A stretch of DNA of 58,781 bases from CAYZJV01 sp964482325 (GCA_964482325.1 CAYZXD010000013.1:1-58781), one strand, 5' to 3'; shown: positions 1-7,500, numbered from the stretch's first letter. Program-made: numbers and translations. Notes: generated by a model not told the origin, from the sequence alone.

Positions 1-27
1 TCTGTGAAATTAGCTGAGGAGATCTGA
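1..27 (+). CDS. 3' end of an upstream phage gene (partial)
   Basis: Frame 1 is open from the window edge and ends at TGA 25-27, two bases before the tail-fibre start. The last codons read S-V-K-L-A-E-E-I. The GAGGAG that precedes the next gene lies within these codons, as is common in tightly packed phage structural operons. Nothing can be said about the product. Confidence 0.4.
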   Translation, partial: SVKLAEEI

Positions 28-29
28 CG

Positions 30-2468
30 ATGCCACTTGCTTCCGCTTCCTATGCAATTACGAAACTCAATGACGGGCTGACGACATTCTATCAGTATGC
101 AAAGCACACCAGCAACACGACTCCCCCAACCACGGGATGGTCTGATCTGGTTCCCTCAAGTGAGGCCGGGAAGTTCATCTGGAGGCGTGAAGCAAGGGCT
201 CTCTCCCTGGGGCTGATCGGATCTGGTGACTGGGGCGGGGTTATATGCCTGACCGGGGCCACCGGAGATCCTGGAGCAACAGGAAAGGGAATTGTTTCAA
301 TTACTCAAGAATATTACCAGTCTGATTCAATGCTTGTGTTGGAAGGTGGATCTTGGGGGGAATCTGTTCCAGCCTGGAGTAATGGGAAGTATACCTGGAC
401 AAGAACTAGAACAGACTTCTCTGATTCGACCTCAGCAACAACGGATCCGGTTTGTGTGACGGGTCCTCCAGGAGTAAATGGAAACCCCGGGCAACTCGGT
501 ATCTATGCCGAAGGCAGCACACTCATTGTAAAAGGATTTGCAGAAGATGGAACACTCACTGCAAGTCAGGGGTATATCTATGTTGGGGATTCTAGAATTA
601 CTGTGCCTGCATATTCGCAACAACTTACCGGAGAGGGGCAGGGGTATGTGGTGTGGGATGGTACAAGTGTTCAGTTTGCAAAGATGCAACTTCAATCAAG
701 CTCCATAAAATGGCTTTTGTATAATGGAAGTACAGAGATTTATCCTAGTATAATTATTGGTAAATTTGAAAAGGTCGGTTCTGACATATTCAGTGAAATA
801 ATCTTTGAACCTCTTTCTGTTGATCAGTACAACAAATCACACTTCATGGAAATACTCTCTGAGCATGATTGGACTGAATTAGAAGCGTGGGCTGATGCTC
901 TTGGAATTCAACAAGTATTTAGAAGTATTGCTGCATGGCAGATATTTACTGATGAATTGATAGCTAACACCGGATTCATTGATAAATTAGGTACTAAAGA
1001 ACTTGTATTAAAAGACAATGGATATATCCAAAGTGATGCGTTTTCTTGGGAAGCTGGTAATCGTAATGGTTTCAAATTAGACAGTAATGGAAATCTAAAA
1101 GCAGTTTCAGCTGAGCTGACGCAAGCAACAATAGATGCAAGCGATAATTCTGGCACGCTGTTAAAAACGCAATATGGAGCAGATGGTGGAACAGCTCAAG
1201 CTTCATCCCCCAGTAGATGGATGGGGAGCGATGCTTATGCACTAGAAGCCCACGCGACTACAAAAACAGTTACTTATGACGGTGCATCATGTAATGCCAG
1301 ATGGCTTAATTCACTTCTCCTTTCAATATTAGGACTTAGCTATGTATACGCACAAACATGGACATGCACTTATACGGGACGTTATAAATTCACTCTCGGT
1401 GGAGGAAAGGGTTATTATGGTTGGTATTCAGTTACAAGGGGTGGTGTTGAAATATATTCTTATGCATGGGGAGGCTCAACCTATGATGTAACTCATGAGT
1501 TGTTAGTTGGTGATATTGTAGAGATTGGACATGATCATCAAGAATATAGTTGGGCTTCCTGTGCTTTTGTAGGTGTAGGGTCAAATGACAATCCTGGGAT
1601 TGTTATATATACAGGAACTTTAAGCTATGGGCCTACAATAATAGAAGTAATTTATGCTGACCAGTTATTAGCCATTTCAAAGAGATTTATTGTTGACACA
1701 TGGGATTCTAACGACCATTTGAGCATGGCGCCAGTTACAGGATGGGACAGTGCCTTATTACAATTAAATATAGCTATGCCTTGTGACCCTGCACATAAAA
1801 TCACTTATGACGGCAATACCTATAGCCCTTATAGTTTACTAAAAACTTCTACATCATTGGCGCTTAGCACCATGGAAGGGCCAACTTTTACCATGAGTAG
1901 AACAGTGGAGACTACTAATCTTGCTACAAAAGGCTGGTATCCAATTGCTGGAACTTTGTATTTCTTATCAGAAGAACGAGGGTTATTAACTGACAATATC
2001 ATTCCGGCAAAGTCTAGTCTTTCTGTTGGGACGCCAACTTTACCATTCAACATGGGTAATTTCAACATAGGTAATTTCAACATAGGGAATTTCAATGAAG
2101 TAAATACTACATCTCTTGTACAAGATGGGGAGGAAGCTTATGCGTGTCGAGCGTGGGTAAATTTCAATGGCAAAACTAATGTAAGTGGAAATTGTACAAT
2201 AAATGGAAGCCAAGGAATATCAAGTGTTGCAGATAATGGAAGCTCTGGTCAATATACCGTAAATTTTTCTTTCACTATGCTGGACAATACTTATGGTGTC
2301 ACTGCTATGGCGATTGACTCAACGACCGCTCATGCACCAGTTGTTTCTGGTTATGCTACTCCAATAAGCAGCGCAATGACCACTACTTCTTGTAAATTCA
2401 GAGTATATAGTGTAAACGCCAGAACAACAATAGACGCAGAAGCTGTAATGCTTGCGTTCTTTAGATGA
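30..2468 (+). CDS. phage tail fibre / host-specificity protein
   Basis: An 812-residue protein, probably a trimeric fibre or tail-tip protein that contacts the host. Two short collagen-like stretches occur near residues 82-93 (GATGDPGATGKG) and about 145-155 (GPPGVNGNPG). Both are seen in many tail fibres. The middle region has aromatic- and glycine-rich beta-type sequence. Near residues 673-688 is a run of G-N-F-N-I pentapeptides encoded by a perfect-phase 15-bp tandem repeat. The C-terminus (INGSQGISSVADNG followed by YTVNFS) matches the distal knob domain common in tail fibres and ends in A-F-F-R. The start at 30 has GAGGAG nine bases upstream. Fibre identity is well supported; the receptor is unknown. 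Confidence 0.8.
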   Translation: MPLASASYAITKLNDGLTTFYQYAKHTSNTTPPTTGWSDLVPSSEAGKFIWRREARALSLGLIGSGDWGGVICLTGATGDPGATGKGIVSITQEYYQSDSMLVLEGGSWGESVPAWSNGKYTWTRTRTDFSDSTSATTDPVCVTGPPGVNGNPGQLGIYAEGSTLIVKGFAEDGTLTASQGYIYVGDSRITVPAYSQQLTGEGQGYVVWDGTSVQFAKMQLQSSSIKWLLYNGSTEIYPSIIIGKFEKVGSDIFSEIIFEPLSVDQYNKSHFMEILSEHDWTELEAWADALGIQQVFRSIAAWQIFTDELIANTGFIDKLGTKELVLKDNGYIQSDAFSWEAGNRNGFKLDSNGNLKAVSAELTQATIDASDNSGTLLKTQYGADGGTAQASSPSRWMGSDAYALEAHATTKTVTYDGASCNARWLNSLLLSILGLSYVYAQTWTCTYTGRYKFTLGGGKGYYGWYSVTRGGVEIYSYAWGGSTYDVTHELLVGDIVEIGHDHQEYSWASCAFVGVGSNDNPGIVIYTGTLSYGPTIIEVIYADQLLAISKRFIVDTWDSNDHLSMAPVTGWDSALLQLNIAMPCDPAHKITYDGNTYSPYSLLKTSTSLALSTMEGPTFTMSRTVETTNLATKGWYPIAGTLYFLSEERGLLTDNIIPAKSSLSVGTPTLPFNMGNFNIGNFNIGNFNEVNTTSLVQDGEEAYACRAWVNFNGKTNVSGNCTINGSQGISSVADNGSSGQYTVNFSFTMLDNTYGVTAMAIDSTTAHAPVVSGYATPISSAMTTTSCKFRVYSVNARTTIDAEAVMLAFFR
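2046..2096 (+). repeat. 15-bp tandem repeat encoding GNFNI pentapeptides
   Basis: Three near-identical 15-bp units (2046-2060, 2061-2075, 2076-2090; core TTCAACATAGGTAAT) and a partial fourth lie in frame inside the tail-fibre gene. They encode N-M/I-G-N-F repeats. The unit length is a multiple of three, so slippage would change repeat number without a frameshift. Confidence 0.9.
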
Positions 2469-2476
2469 GGAATATT

Positions 2477-2746
2477 ATGAGAATTATTTATGAAAATGAA
2501 GATAGTAGTATATCAATACTCACCCCGGCACCGGATTGCCTTCGCACACATGCTATCGAAGAAATAGCTTTTAAGGACGTACCTGAAGGTGTTCCTTTCT
2601 GGATTGTGGAAGATGCAGAAATCCCAACTGACAGGACTTTTCGTTACGCATGGGAGTTACCCGAGAACTACCGAGAACCTGACGGTTACGGCTCTATCTA
2701 TAACTCATTTAAGGAGATTGAAGATGCTAAAAATCAATCCAGATAA
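2477..2746 (+). CDS. small phage protein of unknown function (tail region)
   Basis: About 89 residues, starting MRIIYENEDSSISILTPAP. The ATG at 2477 is preceded by GAGGAA at 2467-2472, so it is preferred to the in-frame ATG at 2465 that overlaps the tail-fibre stop. The protein is acidic, with no signal peptide or membrane segment. Its place immediately after the fibre gene suggests a fibre-associated or fibre-assembly role, but no family motif was recognised. Confidence 0.6.
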   Translation: MRIIYENEDSSISILTPAPDCLRTHAIEEIAFKDVPEGVPFWIVEDAEIPTDRTFRYAWELPENYREPDGYGSIYNSFKEIEDAKNQSR

Positions 2747-2963
2747 AGCTCTTGCCATTACTCAGAAACGAATCAGAGGCTGGCGAGAGGAAGAATTTAA
2801 GAAGAATGATATAAACCTACAGAACGCACTAGTTGACGGCACAGACACCACGCAGTTCGTTGAGAGACGTAATTATCTGAGGGACCTTCCTCAACTGTGT
2901 GAAGGAAAGACAGTTGAAGAGTTAAAAGCCTTTATGGTGGAGATTGGGGTAATAGGAGAGTGA
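2724..2963 (+). CDS. small phage protein, possible tail assembly helper
   Basis: A 79-residue charged, mostly helical protein (MLKINPDKALAITQKRIRGW at its start). The start at 2724 is chosen because AAGGAG at 2711-2716 lies seven bases upstream; an earlier in-frame ATG at 2589 would run far into the preceding gene. It overlaps the previous gene by 23 bp in another frame, a sign of translational coupling. The sequence RRNYLRDLPQL resembles the C-terminal part of short proteins that follow tail-fibre genes, but the assignment is only by position. Confidence 0.6.
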   Translation: MLKINPDKALAITQKRIRGWREEEFKKNDINLQNALVDGTDTTQFVERRNYLRDLPQLCEGKTVEELKAFMVEIGVIGE

Positions 2964-2964
2964 T

Positions 2965-3282
2965 ATGAGCGATGTGGTGCAAGTAGCAATTATCACCGGA
3001 GTCATTACTTTGGTGAATGGTCCATTGGTAATAACTCTCATATCCAAGAACTCAAAGAAGAATAATGAGATCAAAGAGTTGAGAGAGGATGTCGGAAAGT
3101 TGTTCAAGCTGGTGGATCGGATTGCTGCAGGTCTTACTATCGGGCTGAAGAACGACAAGGTAATATTCGAAGCTTTCCGGAAGAATTCGATAAATGGGGA
3201 TTCAGAGATCCAGGACAAGGTCATGGATGACTATTTCACCGAATGCACGGTTGAGGGATTCAAGAGTGGGAGGGATGAGTAA
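2965..3282 (+). CDS. small phage membrane protein with coiled coil
   Basis: 105 residues. A single hydrophobic segment spans about residues 4-26 (VVQVAIITGVITLVNGPLVI), followed by a charged, coiled-coil-like stretch (KKNNEIKELREDVGKLFKLV) and an acidic tail. It starts one base after the previous stop with GGAGAG upstream. The layout resembles haemolysin-XhlA-like or accessory lysis proteins found beside holins. No enzymatic motif is visible. A role in lysis is inferred from the adjacent holin-like and spanin genes. Confidence 0.6.
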   Translation: MSDVVQVAIITGVITLVNGPLVITLISKNSKKNNEIKELREDVGKLFKLVDRIAAGLTIGLKNDKVIFEAFRKNSINGDSEIQDKVMDDYFTECTVEGFKSGRDE

Positions 3283-3481
3283 TATGGCGAAGAAGATAAC
3301 GTTGGCGATCCTGATCATATCATTTACGATCGGGTGTATTGGATCTTGGTTCGAAGTTTTCAATATGGATGCATTCACCAAGTTCCTGATTCACTTCAGT
3401 CCGTTTTATCTCGGGTTGATTGCTTCGATCGGAACGAATTCGGCTATCGAGAAAGTGAAGAAACTCAACAGTACTCAATAA
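3275..3481 (+). CDS. holin candidate
   Basis: 68 residues with two hydrophobic segments (about residues 7-25, ITLAILIISFTIGCIGSWF, and 38-55, IHFSPFYLGLIASIGTN) separated by a short polar loop, and a basic C-terminus. This is the usual build of a class II holin, which would form inner-membrane lesions that start phage lysis. The ATG at 3275 follows GTGGGAGGG and overlaps the upstream stop by 8 bp; a second ATG at 3284 is also possible, and dual holin/antiholin starts are known in phages. Size, topology and position support the call; there is no diagnostic motif. No endolysin is visible in the window. Confidence 0.55.
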   Translation: MSNMAKKITLAILIISFTIGCIGSWFEVFNMDAFTKFLIHFSPFYLGLIASIGTNSAIEKVKKLNSTQ

Positions 3482-3502
3482 GTACTCAAACAGGAGAAAG
3501 TC

Positions 3503-3826
3503 ATGGAAATAGTCATCGGAGTAGTTGGAGCCATATTCGCTTTTCTCTTAGCCTTACTTGGAATCGAGAAGCGGAAGAACAAGAAAAAGGATGAGAAGAT
3601 CCTGAAGCAAGAGCAAGAAATTGTTCAACAGAAAAAACAGACCGAGGTCTACAAGATCAATCAGGACCTTGCAGCAGAAGCTTCTGAAGCTATGGGAAAG
3701 ATTGAAGAAGCCCAGGGAAAGATTGAACAAGAGATCAAGGAGGCTGGGACCGATGAAGAAATTATCAATATTGCTAATAGTATTGTTGCTGATTTTAACC
3801 GGGTGTCAGACCGTTCCTCCGAGTGA
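3503..3826 (+). CDS. i-spanin (Rz-like) lysis protein
   Basis: 107 residues: an N-terminal transmembrane anchor (about residues 3-21, IVIGVVGAIFAFLLALLGI), then a lysine/glutamate/glutamine-rich coiled coil to about residue 80, and a short C-terminal part. This is the topology of Rz-type inner-membrane spanin subunits, which pair with an outer-membrane lipoprotein to fuse the two membranes at the end of phage lysis. The decisive support is the small lipoprotein gene embedded in the +1-shifted frame in its 3' half. The start has CAGGAG nine bases upstream. Family sequence identity is low in all spanins, so the call rests on topology and nesting. Confidence 0.8.
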   Translation: MEIVIGVVGAIFAFLLALLGIEKRKNKKKDEKILKQEQEIVQQKKQTEVYKINQDLAAEASEAMGKIEEAQGKIEQEIKEAGTDEEIINIANSIVADFNRVSDRSSE

Positions 3827-4019
3827 GCCTTTAGAGATACCTCCTTTTTCTGTTGCAGCTCCTTCTCGACCAAAACTAAAGCCAATTCCTTCAGACTTTT
3901 CGAATGCTATAAGGATCCTGACGGAAAATATGGAACTGCTGGTTAAACATACTGAAAAATGGGAACTGTATGACAACCTAAAAGAAACCTATTATCGTAA
4001 ATTAGTTCAAGAATTTTAG
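3753..4019 (+). CDS. o-spanin (Rz1-like) lipoprotein, nested in the i-spanin gene
   Basis: 88 residues beginning MKKLSILLIVLLLILTGC, a lipoprotein signal with lipobox L-T-G-C (Cys18), followed by a proline-rich stretch (PPSEPLEIPPF). These are hallmarks of Rz1 outer-membrane spanin subunits. The gene starts inside the i-spanin frame, with AAGGAGG at 3737-3743, and runs 193 bp past its stop. This is the overlapping arrangement known from lambda Rz/Rz1, but with a longer protruding tail. An earlier in-frame start at 3621 would destroy the signal peptide and is rejected. Confidence 0.85.
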   Translation: MKKLSILLIVLLLILTGCQTVPPSEPLEIPPFSVAAPSRPKLKPIPSDFSNAIRILTENMELLVKHTEKWELYDNLKETYYRKLVQEF

Positions 4020-4031
4020 CCGATAATTTTC

Positions 4032-4973
4032 CTAGATTCTATCACTATAAGGAAGAGCTTTAATATAGTTTTCCATATACAGAGTGTCTGGATCTCCACT
4101 ATCTGCTACCGGTAATTTTATTTCAAGTGAACGCAGGCGGCTGGTCCCCATTTTACGACCATAAGCGAAACGAAATTTTTCTCTCTCGATGATTGTCTTT
4201 ATAAAAAGAGCTGAGAACTTATTCATTTTAAATTTTGGTGTTAATATTCTGATATCATCTGGTGATGCACAATAAGGAACTTCCTGATAAAAAGTTGATC
4301 CAACAGAACCATTACGTGCAACAGTCAGTGTATTGCTTTGTTGGGAAGGTTTAGCTTTCACATATGCTGCTACACCATTATTTTCTGCAGTTGAAGTGAT
4401 ATAAGGGACTTGCCCGGGCTCTTGGTCTTGTAAACTTAAATCTTGTGATGTGGAGATGTGGAATAATTTACTTAAGGGAAAAACTTTCCATCCTATCATA
4501 TTAAGATTAGGGATTTTATTATCTAGCCCAATTGCTGTCGAAATTGGTTGTACTGAAAAATCATATACCCATTCAGGAATGATGTTTGGAAGATTTATAC
4601 TGGGTAAAGTTTTATTTGCTTGACGTCCATAACTATACTTGTATGCGTTTTTTGTAATACACATGCAGTAAAAGAGTTTTTCATTCATCGACATAGAACG
4701 TAATGGTTTCAAAACGAACAAATCTCTTCCACTGTAAAATGGCTCTTTTTGAAGAAAAGTTGATAGAACACTTCCCCCTGCAGCACAGGTAATTAAGCCA
4801 GCTTCTTGTGGTTTTTTCCCGCGAACCGGTTTTACACGAGCGACAACGCCATTATTCGACTCAGTTCGAGCAACAAAATTAATTCCATCGGGATCATCAG
4901 CATCAGTGATTTCACAACTATTTAATTCCATATTGATGCCATACTTCACAGAAAACAACTCATCTATCCGCAT
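4032..4973 (-). CDS. BcgI-B-like DNA specificity subunit
   Basis: 313 residues from ATG 4973 (a GTG at 4985 is an alternative). The protein is two related halves. Each has a 'tested site' block (VARTESNNGVVARVK and ITSTAENNGVAAYVK), then a G-S-V-x-S/G-T-F block, and a Y-G-R block (YSYGRQANKTLPS and FAYGRKMGTSRLRS). Two tandem target-recognition domains of this kind read a bipartite DNA site. It overlaps the 3' end of the nuclease/methylase gene. A separate ~320-residue specificity protein with a ~615-residue fused nuclease-methylase is the composition of BcgI-type (type IIB) systems; a type I HsdS is the alternative, but no HsdR is present. Confidence 0.75.
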   Translation of the reverse strand: MRIDELFSVKYGINMELNSCEITDADDPDGINFVARTESNNGVVARVKPVRGKKPQEAGLITCAAGGSVLSTFLQKEPFYSGRDLFVLKPLRSMSMNEKLFYCMCITKNAYKYSYGRQANKTLPSINLPNIIPEWVYDFSVQPISTAIGLDNKIPNLNMIGWKVFPLSKLFHISTSQDLSLQDQEPGQVPYITSTAENNGVAAYVKAKPSQQSNTLTVARNGSVGSTFYQEVPYCASPDDIRILTPKFKMNKFSALFIKTIIEREKFRFAYGRKMGTSRLRSLEIKLPVADSGDPDTLYMENYIKALPYSDRI

Positions 4974-6807
4974 ATGGCGCTCCACTTGTTACTAAATATG
5001 CCAAATAATTATTTATGGTCTTTTGAAAATCAACCTTTGATAAAGTTGAGTAATCTGTTTCCATGTATGCTTCTGCACACCACTCTTCATTATGTTTTAC
5101 TTCTTTTTTTACTGATATACCTGGAATTTCTTCATGATTGATGTAAGCATTCAAGAACTGTTTCCTAATAATTTTCCAGCGATCTTTTGAATCAATTCTC
5201 CCCTTGTTTTTCCTTTTAACAAAGCCATCATCTTTAAGATATCCGAACCAAGTCTTTTTCCCGAGATTTGGCGTATTAGATTGAAAAACCATGATGCATG
5301 TGACAACACCTACGGGGTAGAACAAATCATCTGGCATTGAAATGACTGCTTTAAGAGAATGCTTCTCTAACAACCTTCTTCTTACTGCGGTGGTTGAGTT
5401 ATCAGTTTTTAAACCACAACTCATTTGCACGATAGCTGCCACCCTACCATTCTGAGGAGCCACTGCTTCAAGTGCTTTCTCCACAAATTCTAGTTGGACA
5501 TCAGTTCCTTGATCATAGGGAGGATTTAAAAAGGAAACAGAAGGTCTTTGAGCAACAATTCTAGCTGTTGTGTTAGCATCGAAACAATCACCACGATCAA
5601 TATTCGATTTACCGTCTCCACGTAACATCATATTCGAACATGCAAAAGTAAACATTTCTGGTCGTACTTCTACTCCCAGTAATTGATTTTCTTTTATGAG
5701 TTTCTTCCTTTTTTCATCATTTCCGGCAAGATGAAGCATTCTTTTCATCCCTGCGATTAAAAATCCACCGGTTCCACAACAGGGGTCATAAACGATATCG
5801 TCAACTCGCAGGTCTACTAGATCACAGAACAACTCAGTAACATGCGAAGGGGTAAGGACAAGTCCTTGCTTTTGCTTACTTGCAGCATACCTGACAAATT
5901 CAGTATAAAATCTTCCTAAAACGTCATATCCGCTTTCTTCAAGCTTAGTAAGAGGAAACACTTGTTGTTCAATATATCTTATGGTGTCTTTAAAAAATTC
6001 GATTGAAAGAACCTGTAATTTTTTCTTCTTTATATATCTATCTTTCGCTAGTGGTTCATCTAATATTTTATTATACACCCCCATCATATCATCAATTTTT
6101 CTTACTCTTGCTTTAACTAAGACTCTTCGAACTGCCTCAATTAGCACTTTACTTAGATCAACCGACGATGTTGAGACTGGGTAGGAAGCGCAAAAAATTT
6201 CATCCTGCAAAGCTAGAAGTATTGAACTTACTAGTGTATTTCGCATGCTCTCAGAAATCGAGCAACTATGAAAATCTTCATTCAATTTGACGGCTTTATC
6301 AATTATATTTATATCCTTCAAATTGTAGTTGAACTGTTCATTCCGAAACTTTGACACATAGCCATATACACTTAATAATTTTGTATCCGGTAATTTAGTT
6401 GGAGCTTCTTCATTTTTCAGATGTAAGAAATTACTAACGATGAGATTTGTATTTGACTCGCCCGATGCTGCGATGGCTATTACGTTAAATTCTTTTGCAA
6501 GGAATTTAGCATAATGAAGAGCTCCATCAACTGCAAAATCTTTTGGCTTGTCTTGTGTTTTACTTTCATGTTTATCATTATCCGCTTTACATTCAACGAC
6601 TATTAGATAATCCATGTTCTGTGTTGGGAAGGTTATGATAAATTCAGGTCTTCCTGGGGAGTTTTTTCCACTTTTCGAAGCAGAGGATAAGCATTCTGCT
6701 ATTCTAAGATTTGTTGATTTTTGTTCTTCAAATCTAATTGATGAAAATAATGGATCATACCTAAAATGATTGCGAACTATTTCCTCTGTCAACCTTTCAT
6801 TAGCCAT
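4960..6807 (-). CDS. BcgI-A-like fused endonuclease / N6-adenine methyltransferase
   Basis: 615 residues from ATG 6807, which has GAGGTG six bases upstream; a GTG at 6816 is possible. The N-terminal ~120 residues carry a PD-(D/E)xK-like nuclease signature: P54-E55, then E72-C-K74 in VVECKAD. Residues ~270-500 are an N6-adenine methyltransferase, with the AdoMet motif DPCCGTGGF (341-349) and the catalytic NPPY (428-431). BcgI A subunits have this order and length and cut on both sides of the site when paired with a B subunit. Low GC relative to the flanks suggests recent transfer as prophage cargo. No frameshift is seen, so the system is probably active. Confidence 0.8.
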   Translation of the reverse strand: MANERLTEEIVRNHFRYDPLFSSIRFEEQKSTNLRIAECLSSASKSGKNSPGRPEFIITFPTQNMDYLIVVECKADNDKHESKTQDKPKDFAVDGALHYAKFLAKEFNVIAIAASGESNTNLIVSNFLHLKNEEAPTKLPDTKLLSVYGYVSKFRNEQFNYNLKDINIIDKAVKLNEDFHSCSISESMRNTLVSSILLALQDEIFCASYPVSTSSVDLSKVLIEAVRRVLVKARVRKIDDMMGVYNKILDEPLAKDRYIKKKKLQVLSIEFFKDTIRYIEQQVFPLTKLEESGYDVLGRFYTEFVRYAASKQKQGLVLTPSHVTELFCDLVDLRVDDIVYDPCCGTGGFLIAGMKRMLHLAGNDEKRKKLIKENQLLGVEVRPEMFTFACSNMMLRGDGKSNIDRGDCFDANTTARIVAQRPSVSFLNPPYDQGTDVQLEFVEKALEAVAPQNGRVAAIVQMSCGLKTDNSTTAVRRRLLEKHSLKAVISMPDDLFYPVGVVTCIMVFQSNTPNLGKKTWFGYLKDDGFVKRKNKGRIDSKDRWKIIRKQFLNAYINHEEIPGISVKKEVKHNEEWCAEAYMETDYSTLSKVDFQKTINNYLAYLVTSGAPYADR

Positions 6808-7003
6808 TATTTTCACCTCTATCTAACAAGATTTTTTTATTTGGTGGTTCTTTCCAGCCTTTTTCCTTGGAGAATTCTTTAAGCAATGTGATTACCAAAT
6901 TGTTAAATGATCGGTTCTGTTTTTCAGCTTCGACCTGCAGAAAAGCTTTCAACGATTTAGAAATTATAATATTTGTTCGCATTTTATTTGAAGATATTGC
7001 CAC
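6800..7003 (-). CDS. ribbon-helix-helix DNA-binding protein, probable controller of the RM genes
   Basis: 67 residues. The core MRTNIIISKSLKAFLQVEAE, followed by R-S-F-N-N-L-V, fits an Arc/MetJ-like ribbon-helix-helix fold: a short beta strand then two helices (about residues 8-45). The C-terminus is a polar tail. It is the first gene of the RM operon and its last codons overlap the nuclease/methylase start region. RM systems often carry a small controller; here it would be RHH rather than the usual HTH C-protein. Paired GGTATAACC-type inverted sites lie just upstream and may be its operator. No toxin-antitoxin partner is visible, so an antitoxin role is less likely. Confidence 0.65.
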   Translation of the reverse strand: MAISSNKMRTNIIISKSLKAFLQVEAEKQNRSFNNLVITLLKEFSKEKGWKEPPNKKILLDRGENNG

Positions 7004-7033
7004 AGTACCAACTCCATATTGATTATATAGATT

Positions 7034-7086
7034 GGTATAACCGTTATGTCAAGAACATTCAAATATTAATAAAAGGTTATACAACC
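7034..7086. promoter_or_regulatory. inverted GGTATAACC sites upstream of the RHH/RM operon
   Basis: GGTATAACC at 7034-7042 and its near inverse GGTTATAC (then AACC) at 7075-7086 are about 40 bp apart, 30-80 bp before the RHH start at 7003. This is a plausible binding site for the RHH protein and would overlap the promoter of the RM operon. The site is inferred from symmetry only. Confidence 0.4.
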
Positions 7087-7317
7087 ATTACATCTCTATC
7101 TTTCTTGGTGACAAGACATTGAAGATAGAGAAGATTTTCAGTTCAAATCAATAGGTTCATTCAATTTTTAGGGTTAGTAATTTGATATTAGTTGCAAACT
7201 AACGCACTAATTGCTTTAAGTAAGCAATGGATAACTATTTGTAAAAAATAGAATAGGAATAGAAATCTAACATCAAATAAGTATTGTCGATGCATCAAAG
7301 TACTGTTCTACAGTCAT

Positions 7318-7352
7318 ACTAAAAGTGGGTCCACCCTGGACCCACTTTTAGT
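7318..7352. terminator. perfect 16-bp hairpin, likely bidirectional terminator
   Basis: The arm ACTAAAAGTGGGTCCA (7318-7333) and its exact inverse (7337-7352) are separated by CCC. The A-run in the left arm and the T-run in the right arm allow Rho-independent termination in either direction. It sits between the divergent RM cargo and the tRNA-like fragment, so it may insulate the prophage end from the chromosome. Confidence 0.65.
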
Positions 7353-7464
7353 CCCACTTTACAGACGAGCTAGACGCTTTGGACGATTTATAGTGTCATT
7401 ATATGGATTCTGTTGTATCATAGGGATGTGAGAGACACTAGGCGTTAGTCCAAACAATTTTCCC

Positions 7465-7500
7465 AAGCTCGTGACGGGGGTTCGACTCCCCTCAGTCGCT
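7465..7500 (+). repeat. tRNA 3'-end-like fragment, candidate attachment site
   Basis: The sequence GGGGGTTCGACTCCCCT forms a perfect T-arm (stem GGGGG/CCCCT, loop TTCGACT) and is followed by CAGTCGCT, which would be a 3' acceptor strand. No matching 5' acceptor, D-arm or anticodon arm lies upstream, so it is not a whole tRNA. A 3' tRNA fragment at the edge of a prophage is the expected scar of integration into a tRNA gene. An intact tRNA with the same 3' end would lie at the left end, outside the window. Confidence 0.6.

Larger units (their letters stand above)
1..7500. mobile_element. right end of a prophage with restriction-modification cargo
   Basis: The stretch begins in phage structural genes (tail fibre and small downstream genes), continues through a lysis cassette (holin candidate, nested spanins) and then has an oppositely oriented AT-rich cargo block of a ribbon-helix-helix protein and a BcgI-like restriction-modification pair. 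A tRNA-like 3' end lies near 7465-7500, after which chromosomal peptide-transport genes begin. Structural genes, head genes and integrase would lie left of the window. The right boundary is inferred from the tRNA-like fragment and the change in gene content; it has not been compared with an empty site. Confidence 0.75.

Noticed and set aside
3621..3752. longer start for the o-spanin gene
   Set aside because: It would place about 44 charged residues before the lipoprotein signal; the AAGGAGG site at 3737-3743 supports the start at 3753.
6800..7003. toxin-antitoxin module based on the RHH gene
   Set aside because: No small toxin gene adjoins it; the next gene is the nuclease/methylase, so a controller role is more likely.
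7465..7500. tmRNA (ssrA) 3' end
   Set aside because: The T-arm fits, but the acceptor CAGTCGCT cannot pair with the GGGG start typical of tmRNA, and no tag region or 5' domain lies upstream.
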